Source: Acidobacteriota bacterium
GTDB lineage: Bacteria > Acidobacteriota > Blastocatellia > UBA7656
DNA length: 64,000 nucleotides
Direction of reading: 5' to 3'
Assembly: GCA_040754075.1 (NCBI GenBank)
Contig: JBFMDH010000022.1
Coordinates: 1-64,000, forward strand
The notes under the pieces are model-generated. The model was not told the DNA's origin, did no database searches, and was given only the letters and a program-made list of their open reading frames with translations. A program made the translations under genes and the position numbers. Within the stretch, counting starts at the first letter, position 1. Each line of letters starts with the position of its first letter. Shown piece by piece: positions 23,960 to 31,925 of this stretch.

Positions 23960-26728
23960 ATGAATTGGACACCTGCACAACGTGAAGCAATTGAAACGCG
24001 CGGGCGACGGGTGCTGGTTTCTGCCGGTGCAGGCTCTGGTAAAACCCGTGTGCTGGTTGAACGTTTCCTCGCGTTGCTTGAAGAAAATATTGATTGGCGG
24101 GTTGCCGACATTGTCGCGGTAACCTTTACGGAAAAAGCGGCGCGCGAAATGGTGTCGCGCATTCGCCGCGAAATCCGCTCGCGTATTGAACGAAGCGCGG
24201 ATGCAACGGAACGCGCGCGTTGGCGTGAACATCGCAATGCTCTGGATTCGTCGCGCATCGGCACGATTCACGCGCTTTGTGCAGCGATTTTGCGCGCCCA
24301 TCCCGCAGAAGCCGGACTCGACCCGGCATTTGAAGTGATCGAAGAAATCGAAGCCTCGCGTCTGCTCACCGAAGCGATTGATGAGGTGTTGCTCGATACG
24401 GTTCGCAGCCTCACAGCCGAGGCTGAAGTTTTTTCTTATCTGACCCCTTTTCAAATTCGTGAAGTCTTGCATTCACTCATTGCCCAAGGTGAACGGGCGC
24501 GTCGCGCTATTGCATTGTTTGCCGACCACACACCGGAAGACCTGCTTAGGTTTTGGCAGGAAATCATCAATGAACAGCGCCGTCACGCAATTAGAAATTT
24601 ATTTCATCAAGACCTCTGGCGAAACGCTGTCAATACAGTAATGAGGCTTGCCGCACTTGATGCAAGCGATAAACGCGAACAACTTCGGGCACAGGTTGCA
24701 GAACTGTTAAGCTTCATTGAACAGAGCACCCCTGAAGAAGGCATCGGGTTGCTTCTCAATATTAAATCCACCATTAAATTGACCGGCGGTTCAAAAAATA
24801 ACTGGGCATCCGTAGAAGAGTTTGAAGCGGTTAAAGAGGCTTTGCGAATCATCCGCACGATGATTGAAAACGAAGCGATTTTTGAACTCTGTTTGAATGA
24901 ACTCGACGCGCAGGCGGCTCGTGTGGCTGTGCACCTTGCGAAACTTTACACGAAGGTTCGCGCGCGTTTTGCCGAACTCAAAGACGAACGCGCTGTGTTG
25001 GACTTCAATGACCTCGAAGAAATCACCGAACGCCTGCTTGCTTCACACCAAGAGGTTCGCGAGTTGTATAAAAATCAAGGTTGGCTTCGCGCCTTGATGG
25101 TCGATGAATTTCAAGACACCGCGCCGATTCAAAAAAATATTCTCTGGATGATTGCTCCGGCTTCCGCAGAACTCTTCATCATCGGCGATGCCAAACAATC
25201 GATCTATCGTTTCAGAGGCGCGGATGTCACGGTGTTTCAGGATGTGCGTTTGGAATTTGAAGCAAGCGACGGACACATCGTCGGCATGGACACTTGCTTT
25301 CGCACTCACACCCGATTGATTGATTTCGTGAATCACCTGTTTCCACAAGTGTTTTTGCAGGAAAGTCGTTACGACACGCCGTATGAAGCCATGCAAGCAG
25401 TTCGCGAAGCGGCGCATGACCATGCGGCTATCGAGATTCACATCATCGAAAAAGATAAAGATGCGGAGGTAAAATTAACCACCCATGATTTACGCATCGT
25501 TGAAGCCCGTTTGATTGCTGAACGCATTCGCCAACTTATCGACAGCGGCGATGTCCAGGTTGCTGATGAACAGGGAAATCCGCGACCCGTTGAGTACGGC
25601 GATATTGCTTTGCTTTTTCAAGCCTCGACGAATTTTGAGCTTTACGAAAGCGCACTTGCCGATGCCGGCATTCCTTATGTGACGGTTGCCGGAAGAGGAT
25701 TTTATGCGCGCCAGGAAATCACCGACATCAGCAATTTGCTGGCGTTTCTCGCCAATCCACTGGATAACCTGAGTCTGGCGGCGGCGCTGCGTTCACCGAT
25801 GTTCGCGCTGTCGGATGAAACGCTTTTTAAACTGCGAAGCATTGATGCAACATTGTGGACAAGCCTTTGCGAAGACCACAAAGACCTGCCCACTGATCAA
25901 CAGGAGGCTTTACGATTTGCGCGCGAAACTTTACAAAATTTGCGTTCACTGGTTGGGCGCGTCTCTCCTGCCCAACTATTAACTCAGGTGGTGCGCCAAA
26001 CCGGTTATCTCGCGACTTTGATGGCGCTCCCGCATGGCGAACGTCGCGTCGCCAATGTTGAAAAATTGATTGAACAGATGCAGGCGCTTTCGACGCTCAC
26101 ACTTGTTGAAGTTGTTGAACGCATCAATGAATTGAAATTCCGCGAAGCCCGCGAAGGCGAAGCGACGATAGAAGAAACCGGCGCGGTAAAAATTATGACT
26201 GTGCATAAATCAAAAGGGTTGGAGTTTCCGATTGTCTGGATCGTTGATGCGGCTTATGCAGGCAACTCTGATAAAGCGATTTTCGCTACCCATCCCGATT
26301 TAGGCGTCGCCGTTAATTTGCGCGATGAAAAAGAGATTGACAGAAAATCGGCTCCTGTAGCCGCTTTCAGGTTGATTAAGCGAATCGAAGCGCAGATGGA
26401 ACGGGCAGAAAAGAAGCGTTTGCTCTATGTCGCGGCAACCCGGGCGCGCGACCATCTGATTATTTCCGCATCGCTTGGTCGCCTGAACCTGACAGGCGAA
26501 CACTGGCTTGGTCTCCTGGTTTCGGCGCTCGGCATTGAAGCCAATGAACCGCGGGGGCAGATTGAATATGAATCCGGGTTCATTGATATTCATTGGCACA
26601 ACGCCGAATCGTGGATTGATTCCGAAGGCATGAATCAGCATAAAGCACAATCCCTACAAAAGGATTTGACTTCGGCTGCTAAGGATTCCTCTTTACAGTT
26701 TCCTCTCCTCAGTCGCATCTCAAAATAA
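23960..26728 (+). CDS. AddA-like UvrD/Rep-family helicase lacking the nuclease domain
   Basis: 922 residues. SF1A helicase motifs are complete: Walker A SAGAGSGKT (21-29), FTEKAAREM, DEFQDTAPIQ, GDAKQSIYRFRGAD, a motif V block HKSKGLEFPIVW and motif VI YVAATRARDHL. The layout and the GTIHALCAAILR block follow the AddA (helicase-nuclease subunit) family, but AddA is about 1,200 residues and ends in a PD-(D/E)xK nuclease. Here the protein stops ~110 residues after motif VI in low-complexity sequence (SSLQFPLLSRISK). No AddB gene is nearby. It may be a truncated or nuclease-less repair helicase. The start is set two bases after a heptanucleotide element, and no ribosome site is visible. Confidence 0.85.
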   Translation: MNWTPAQREAIETRGRRVLVSAGAGSGKTRVLVERFLALLEENIDWRVADIVAVTFTEKAAREMVSRIRREIRSRIERSADATERARWREHRNALDSSRIGTIHALCAAILRAHPAEAGLDPAFEVIEEIEASRLLTEAIDEVLLDTVRSLTAEAEVFSYLTPFQIREVLHSLIAQGERARRAIALFADHTPEDLLRFWQEIINEQRRHAIRNLFHQDLWRNAVNTVMRLAALDASDKREQLRAQVAELLSFIEQSTPEEGIGLLLNIKSTIKLTGGSKNNWASVEEFEAVKEALRIIRTMIENEAIFELCLNELDAQAARVAVHLAKLYTKVRARFAELKDERAVLDFNDLEEITERLLASHQEVRELYKNQGWLRALMVDEFQDTAPIQKNILWMIAPASAELFIIGDAKQSIYRFRGADVTVFQDVRLEFEASDGHIVGMDTCFRTHTRLIDFVNHLFPQVFLQESRYDTPYEAMQAVREAAHDHAAIEIHIIEKDKDAEVKLTTHDLRIVEARLIAERIRQLIDSGDVQVADEQGNPRPVEYGDIALLFQASTNFELYESALADAGIPYVTVAGRGFYARQEITDISNLLAFLANPLDNLSLAAALRSPMFALSDETLFKLRSIDATLWTSLCEDHKDLPTDQQEALRFARETLQNLRSLVGRVSPAQLLTQVVRQTGYLATLMALPHGERRVANVEKLIEQMQALSTLTLVEVVERINELKFREAREGEATIEETGAVKIMTVHKSKGLEFPIVWIVDAAYAGNSDKAIFATHPDLGVAVNLRDEKEIDRKSAPVAAFRLIKRIEAQMERAEKKRLLYVAATRARDHLIISASLGRLNLTGEHWLGLLVSALGIEANEPRGQIEYESGFIDIHWHNAESWIDSEGMNQHKAQSLQKDLTSAAKDSSLQFPLLSRISK

Positions 26729-26820
26729 ACACTCATTGTTTTAAGAAAACTATTTTGTAGGGGCGGAATTGCTCTTATATTGGCGTGGTGGGTCCCCATA
26801 TTTTTTCTGGTGAGGAGTGT

Positions 26821-27207
26821 ATGGCGACCAGAAGCCGATATAGTAATTTCAATGATGTAGATGAATATTTGTTAGCTCTTGACGAACGCCGCCGTTCGTC
26901 CCTTGAAAAGCTACGCGCGATTATTCGCCGCGTTGCGCCGCAAGCCAGAGAAGTGATGCGGTTTAATATGCCTTATTACGAATACAACGGCATGCTTTGC
27001 GCGTTTTCTGCTCTGGAAAACCAACTCCGTTTTTATTTGCATGAAGGGTTAGAGTTGGAAAATTTTCAACCGGAACTTTCCGGCATTGAAATTCGCAAAG
27101 GCTGCATTCGCTTTCAGGATATTTCCGAAATACCCGAAAGTCTGATTGAGCGAATCGTTAAAGAAGCGGTGTTGACCAGTGAACAGTTAAACAATCAAAC
27201 GCACTAA
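26821..27207 (+). CDS. DUF1801 / YdhG-type protein
   Basis: 128 residues. The pattern SSLEKLRAIIRRVAPQAREVMRF-NMPYYEYNG and the closing helix with IRKGCIRF belong to the DUF1801 (YdhG/YjbR-like, frataxin-like fold) family of small cytoplasmic proteins, some annotated as iron chaperones. No catalytic residue can be assigned. The ATG at 26821 is chosen because GAGGAG lies five bases upstream; an in-frame ATG at 26785 has none. It seems to be transcribed alone. Confidence 0.82.
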   Translation: MATRSRYSNFNDVDEYLLALDERRRSSLEKLRAIIRRVAPQAREVMRFNMPYYEYNGMLCAFSALENQLRFYLHEGLELENFQPELSGIEIRKGCIRFQDISEIPESLIERIVKEAVLTSEQLNNQTH

Positions 27208-27226
27208 AATCGAAGACATTAATCTT

Positions 27227-27541
27227 TTATTCGTTTTTCAGCAGGTCGGCGCGGGCGTTATAAACGTGACCGCTTGCCCTTGAACTATCGCCAAACAGGG
27301 CATAATGGCTGCGCAAGGTCGGCACCACATCAATCAACCGTTTACCATATTTTTGTTTGAGGATGGCAAGGATTTCCTCGAATCGTTCGTAAACTTCCCA
27401 TCCCGTCCATTCCCGCCAGACGATTAAATTGCCGTAACAGATGAGGCTCTCCCATTCCAGTTGGTCCCAGACGAAAATTAATTCATTATCTCCGGCAATA
27501 TCCGGCAACTGGTCTGGTGAATGTAAAGTTATTTCCTGCAT
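27227..27541 (-). CDS. Small hypothetical protein
   Basis: 104 residues, soluble, rich in Trp and acidic residues (LIFVWDQLEWESLICYGN, VWREWTGWEVYERF). No family recognised. It converges with the DUF1801 gene (19-base gap) and lies downstream of the MFS gene on the same strand, from which 75 bases separate it. Only a weak A/G-rich ribosome site is seen. Codon use resembles the neighbours, so it is probably real. Confidence 0.6.
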   Translation of the reverse strand: MQEITLHSPDQLPDIAGDNELIFVWDQLEWESLICYGNLIVWREWTGWEVYERFEEILAILKQKYGKRLIDVVPTLRSHYALFGDSSRASGHVYNARADLLKNE

Positions 27542-27616
27542 AAATCTTTTTGAAAGAGAGTAAATATTAAGGTCGCAAGCGCGATTCTTGCGACCTTATA
27601 TTTACCGCTTCTCGAT

Positions 27617-28969
27617 TTAATCCCCGAAGCTTTCGCGGACGGCGTTTGAGGGGACGCGGAATTTTGCGAAGCTGATGGCGATGAGCCACCACAGACCGGG
27701 CGTTGCCGACAGCAAACCGGACACGATGATTGCCTGTAGCGGGGTTATCGAATTCAATAACCAAGTCGCCACGCCCATTGAAAAGGTCATCATGCCAAAT
27801 TCCAACGAGCGGTCAGTGGTAAACACCCGTCCGCGATAATCATCAGGTAAGACGCGCATCACCATGGTTTCCTGCACCCCGAATTCCAACCCTAACAGGA
27901 AACGACTGGCAGCAATAAATGGCAGCATGGTAAATAAGGATGACATCAAACCCGCTGCCGCAAATAAAATTCCATGCGCGAGCAACGACCAGCCGATGAA
28001 GTAGGCAGCCTTTTTCTCTTCGACGAGATAATCTCCGGCACGACGCGCCAGCACCATGCCTAAAAATACTCCCAAGCCTGCCGAGGCAAACATCGCTGCA
28101 ACGCTCCAGTCGCCGCGTTCCCCGATTTTGAAAACGTGCCCACCGATTTGCTCGAATAAAATATTCGGCATCCCTCCGCCAGTTGCCCAGGCGATGTTGA
28201 CTAATATGACCGCACGCACAAAAGGCGTTGCCCAGATGTATGACAGACCTTCGCGCAAATCCGCAAAGAAATGTATCTTAGGTTTTTCAGTTGATGCTTG
28301 ATTTGTAAACTGATTAACCGTCAACGGATTGACATTATTCTGTTCATTAGCGGATAACAGATTTTCTTCAACCGGTTTGCGCATCTTCGCCCCGGATATC
28401 GGCGCGATAAACAATGCTGACGCAATAAACGAGATTGAATTCACCACGAAAGCCGTCGTGTAACCAAACTGCGCCGCTACCAGTCCGCCGAGCGCCACAC
28501 CCAAGGTGTATTGCAAAAAGCGATTTGAAAGCATGAGAACATTAGCAGTAAGCAATTCACGCGAGTTTACGATATTGGGAGTTGCTGCGTTTTTCGCCGC
28601 ATCAAAAAACATGGTGAGCGACAGCATCACAAAGCTGCAAAGAATAATGACCCACACCTGCCCGTATGCCATCGCCGGAATATAAACGATGGCAATCGCT
28701 GCGCGCAGTAAATCGGTGATGATCATTATTTTTTTGCGCGGCAGACGGTCTGCACACACCCCTGCAAAGGGCGCGACCAACAGAAAGGGAAGCATACGCG
28801 CCGCCATCAAGGCGGTGGTGGCGATTGCCGAACCCGAAAACATTCTGACGAGTCCGAGTTCTGCAATAAATGAGAACCAGTTGCCGAGTTCACTGATGAC
28901 CTGACCTGACCAGAGCCGTCGAAAATCTTGATTGTGAGTGAGCAATTGTTTATAGGTTGCCGAAGCCAT
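27617..28969 (-). CDS. MFS transporter (MFS_3 / EntS-like)
   Basis: 450 residues with about 12 hydrophobic segments and a long polar loop at ~195-235 between the two halves. The conserved loop 2-3 motif reads GVCADRLPRKKIMI. The N-terminal FRRLWSGQVISELGNWF is typical of the MFS_3 branch, which includes enterobactin exporter EntS and antibiotic efflux proteins. It is likely an inner-membrane proton-driven exporter; the substrate is unknown. GGAG stands six bases before the ATG. A GC-rich hairpin lies in its leader (28988-29023). Confidence 0.88.
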   Translation of the reverse strand: MASATYKQLLTHNQDFRRLWSGQVISELGNWFSFIAELGLVRMFSGSAIATTALMAARMLPFLLVAPFAGVCADRLPRKKIMIITDLLRAAIAIVYIPAMAYGQVWVIILCSFVMLSLTMFFDAAKNAATPNIVNSRELLTANVLMLSNRFLQYTLGVALGGLVAAQFGYTTAFVVNSISFIASALFIAPISGAKMRKPVEENLLSANEQNNVNPLTVNQFTNQASTEKPKIHFFADLREGLSYIWATPFVRAVILVNIAWATGGGMPNILFEQIGGHVFKIGERGDWSVAAMFASAGLGVFLGMVLARRAGDYLVEEKKAAYFIGWSLLAHGILFAAAGLMSSLFTMLPFIAASRFLLGLEFGVQETMVMRVLPDDYRGRVFTTDRSLEFGMMTFSMGVATWLLNSITPLQAIIVSGLLSATPGLWWLIAISFAKFRVPSNAVRESFGD

Positions 28970-28987
28970 AACACTCCTGAAAATTCA

Positions 28988-29023
28988 AAAGCCGCCAACA
29001 TCAAACTCGATGCTGGCGGCTTT
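28988..29023 (-). terminator. GC hairpin in MFS leader (possible terminator)
   Basis: A 10-bp perfect stem (28988-28997 with 29014-29023, arm AAAGCCGCCA) is extended by four more pairs after one mismatch. Read on the minus strand it is followed by a T-rich run. It could end a short upstream transcript (29195-29046) or act as an attenuator before the MFS gene. Confidence 0.5.
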
Positions 29024-29045
29024 CGTGCTTGAAGTTTTTTATCTT

Positions 29046-29195
29046 TCACGGTTTTTGCAAAACCTGTTTTTCCAGGTGAATTGAGCGCACCATTCGCCAG
29101 TCTGCGGACTGGACGTAAAGCGGTTGCTCAGTACAAACGAGTTGTACAGCGACGCTTTTAGCGGTTTCCGTAAGTTGTGCGGTAAAGCTTTTCAT
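29046..29195 (-). CDS. Possible 49-residue protein upstream of MFS gene
   Basis: A short frame (MKSFTAQLTETAKS start, basic C-terminus) with AGAAAG about seven bases upstream. It ends 23 bases before the hairpin at 28988-29023, an arrangement that suits a small independent gene. No homologue known to me. It may also be chance. Confidence 0.3.
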   Translation of the reverse strand: MKSFTAQLTETAKSVAVQLVCTEQPLYVQSADWRMVRSIHLEKQVLQKP

Positions 29196-29672
29196 AAGAC
29201 TTTCTGTGTAACCCAAATTGGCTACGCAAATTTTTGTACCGTTGTTGCAAAAAATATTTCGAGTCACCAAGATAGATGACTGGAGTTTGCCTGTCAACAT
29301 TCGTAATCGTCTCAATTATTTTTGGGGGTTTTATCAAACCCAATTTTCCTCATTCCTTTGATAAATCATACTGACGATACAAAATTTCGGTTGTGATTGG
29401 TTAAGTTACCCAAACAGGTAAAAAGTATTGAGTTGGGTTGATGCCTGGCATATGATGGAAACGGGGTTTCAGAGTGTCGATTATCTGTAATGAAGGTCTC
29501 TGCCCTCTCTATTGTGCGGGGTTGCCCGTTAGGCTATGATAATGCCTCCTCAAACGTTAGGCTTTGCAGCTTGGTGGGAAGCAATTTAGTAACCGAGTGC
29601 CTGGCATTGTCGAATGCCCCTTTGTGGTTCATTAGCCTTAACTCAATCAACCAATTTGTGTAGGAGCGAGCA
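29196..29672. other. Intergenic region upstream of AMIN-domain gene
   Basis: About 480 bases without a gene. The part from 29500 to 29660 has several short complementary words (for example TTAGGC and GCCTAAC-type pairs) and may be a folded leader, but I cannot match it to a known riboswitch class. TGTAGGAG provides the ribosome site of the next gene. Confidence 0.4.
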
Positions 29673-31916
29673 ATGAAGGTCTGTTGGAAACAATTAACGC
29701 TTGCTGTTAGTCTTTTTTTCTTTTGTATAATCGCTGTTCAGGTCAACGGTGACCGCACAAAATTTGGAGAAAGCCGCAGCGTCTTATTACCATCGGAGGC
29801 AATTATTGATGAACGTTGTTTCCCGGTTTTAACTGTCAATGGCAAGGTTGGGTTCATCGCCTCTGCGACGACAGGTTCAGCCCTGTCGTTTAGCACAGTA
29901 ACGGGCAGAATCATGTCTTCGGTAGTGGTGGGCGAAAACGCTGGAGCTATTTCCCTGGTTGAAACCGACTCTCGCCGGTTGCTCGCTGTACCGGCAGTCA
30001 ATGACCCTGAACATGATAAACCTGCAAGTGTTTCCATAATTGATGCCACCAGACCCAAAGAATTGGAAATTGCCGCGCTGACGATTTTGCCGAAAACCGC
30101 TCGCTTAACGCCTGCCTCGCGCGCTCATCTGACTAGCGATGGACGCTTTGGTCTGATTGCTTCAAGTTTCAACCAATCAATGCTCTATTCATTCAGCACA
30201 ACTACCGGACAAATCATCGGACAATTAACCCTTGCGGGACAACCATCGGAGATCGCTTTACGAAATGTCGGAGCTAATCACTTTATTGCCGTAGCCAGCG
30301 CAGCAGCCAATACGCTTTCAATCATTAAACTCGACGCGAACGGACTTTTAACTCAAATATCAACATTTGCGCCTAAAAATGCACATTTTGCTGAATCAAA
30401 CAATCCTGCGCTAAGTATTGACGGGCGTATTGCCTACATCGCTGCGAGCCAAGGTGAATCCCTGTTTGCGATTGAGGTTACGACTGGCGAATTGCTCAGC
30501 ACCTTGAAAGTGTTTCCCTCACCACAGCGAATTTCGCTTGCCCGAAATCAAAATCGCGAAGAATTAATCGCCATCACTCGCACGCATTCAACAACTGCTA
30601 ATCAATCTGGCGGCGTGATGATTGCTGTCGGTTCCAGAGGCCAACTACAAGGGCGAAGCATTTTCGACCCGCCGGAGCCAATCGAGTTTTCTGACATCAA
30701 TAATGTTGTATTTAATGATGATGCTTCGTTGGCTTTCGTGGGCGCAAAAAGCGGGATGCTTTTTGCATTCAATACGGCAACCGGTGAATTGCATTCGCAT
30801 CTTTTGCTCGGCGGGGAATTGATGAGCATTGCTTTTAATGGCGCTGCACAGAAAATTATTGCTGCAAAACGCAATGCCCATCGTGATGAAATTTCAATTA
30901 TTGATTTCGATTTCGTCAGTTCTCAAGAAACTGATGAACGTATTTTAAAACCGGACTATTCACTAGCTGAGAACCTGACAACTCCTTCTCCAAATCCACC
31001 TGCTCTCTCCAGCAATCGCTCAACGATAATGACGCCGGTATCCAAAGCCATTCCGAGGGTGACAATGCGCGATGGCGCGGGCAATCAAATTCAAATTGAT
31101 GCCTCGCGTGTGCGCTTCCGTTCTAGCAAAACTTTGGAAATTGCTTTGGATGGAAAGCTGACCGAACTTATTGAACGCGGCGGCTGGAAATTTAATGTGA
31201 GAACCGCGTCAACCGATGAAGCGAAGCCTCAAGGAACTCGTGCCGCGCCGCAAATCAGTCGGGTTATTATTAAGCCTGCGAAGAACGAAGCAGGGAATTT
31301 GCGGATTAAAATTGGCGGTTCAAATTTTCAAGAAGGCAATGTTGTTGAATTCATTAAGGCTGGAGCCGTTTTATTCAGGCAAAAACCTGACAGTTTAACT
31401 ACTGATGAATTGCTGATAAAAATTCCCGAACATAAATACCAATCGCTAGGGCTTTTCAGCCTTCGGGTTATCAATACTGCAAAACTCGCCTCAAACACCG
31501 TCGATGTCGAGCCTTTTAATAGGGAAACGATAGCCAATGCTGATGCGCAAATACTAAATAAAACCAGGGAATTTCCTTTGCCGTCGTCATCCATCGTTGG
31601 CAGCATCAGCGCCAAAGCGCTTGGCAACGGCGTCCAGGTATTCGTAAAAACCAATACCCAAGCCCAGTATTCAGATTTCACTTTGCGCAATCCTTCACGC
31701 ATTGTTGTCGATGTCATCGGAGCAGAAAACGCTATTGGATACAAAACTCTGCGGGTCAACTCATCAGCTATCTCAAAAGTGCGAGTTGGTCAACCATCCG
31801 ATGGCGTCGTGCGCATCGTTCTTGATGCATCGCACAACGTTCCTTATAAAATAACTCACAACCGTGGCTTTTTGATTATTACAGCGGGTGAAGCGGCACT
31901 CTTCGCAGGCAAATAA
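29673..31916 (+). CDS. Secreted beta-propeller-like protein with IPT/TIG and AMIN domains
   Basis: 747 residues. A signal peptide (about 1-26) is followed by ~400 residues of repeated beta-propeller-like blocks (TGRIMSSVVVGENAG, TGQIIGQLTLAGQPS, TGELLSTLKVFPSP, TGELHSHLLLGGEL, one per ~45-90 residues). An IPT/TIG-like domain lies at about 525-610 (PQISRVIIKPA, KIGGSNFQEGNVVEF) and a C-terminal AMIN domain at about 640-742 (FVKTNTQAQYSDFTL-NPSRIVVDV, RVGQPSDGVVRIVLD). AMIN domains direct proteins to the cell wall or secretion pores, so it is probably a periplasmic or cell-surface protein. Function beyond that is unknown. It converges with the TPR gene with only ten bases between stops. Confidence 0.7.
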   Translation: MKVCWKQLTLAVSLFFFCIIAVQVNGDRTKFGESRSVLLPSEAIIDERCFPVLTVNGKVGFIASATTGSALSFSTVTGRIMSSVVVGENAGAISLVETDSRRLLAVPAVNDPEHDKPASVSIIDATRPKELEIAALTILPKTARLTPASRAHLTSDGRFGLIASSFNQSMLYSFSTTTGQIIGQLTLAGQPSEIALRNVGANHFIAVASAAANTLSIIKLDANGLLTQISTFAPKNAHFAESNNPALSIDGRIAYIAASQGESLFAIEVTTGELLSTLKVFPSPQRISLARNQNREELIAITRTHSTTANQSGGVMIAVGSRGQLQGRSIFDPPEPIEFSDINNVVFNDDASLAFVGAKSGMLFAFNTATGELHSHLLLGGELMSIAFNGAAQKIIAAKRNAHRDEISIIDFDFVSSQETDERILKPDYSLAENLTTPSPNPPALSSNRSTIMTPVSKAIPRVTMRDGAGNQIQIDASRVRFRSSKTLEIALDGKLTELIERGGWKFNVRTASTDEAKPQGTRAAPQISRVIIKPAKNEAGNLRIKIGGSNFQEGNVVEFIKAGAVLFRQKPDSLTTDELLIKIPEHKYQSLGLFSLRVINTAKLASNTVDVEPFNRETIANADAQILNKTREFPLPSSSIVGSISAKALGNGVQVFVKTNTQAQYSDFTLRNPSRIVVDVIGAENAIGYKTLRVNSSAISKVRVGQPSDGVVRIVLDASHNVPYKITHNRGFLIITAGEAALFAGK

Positions 31917-31925
31917 GCTATCTAT

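Noticed and set aside
29500-29672. Riboswitch in the leader of the AMIN-domain gene
   Set aside because: Some complementary words exist, but no match to the conserved core of cyclic-di-GMP, cobalamin or other classes I know.
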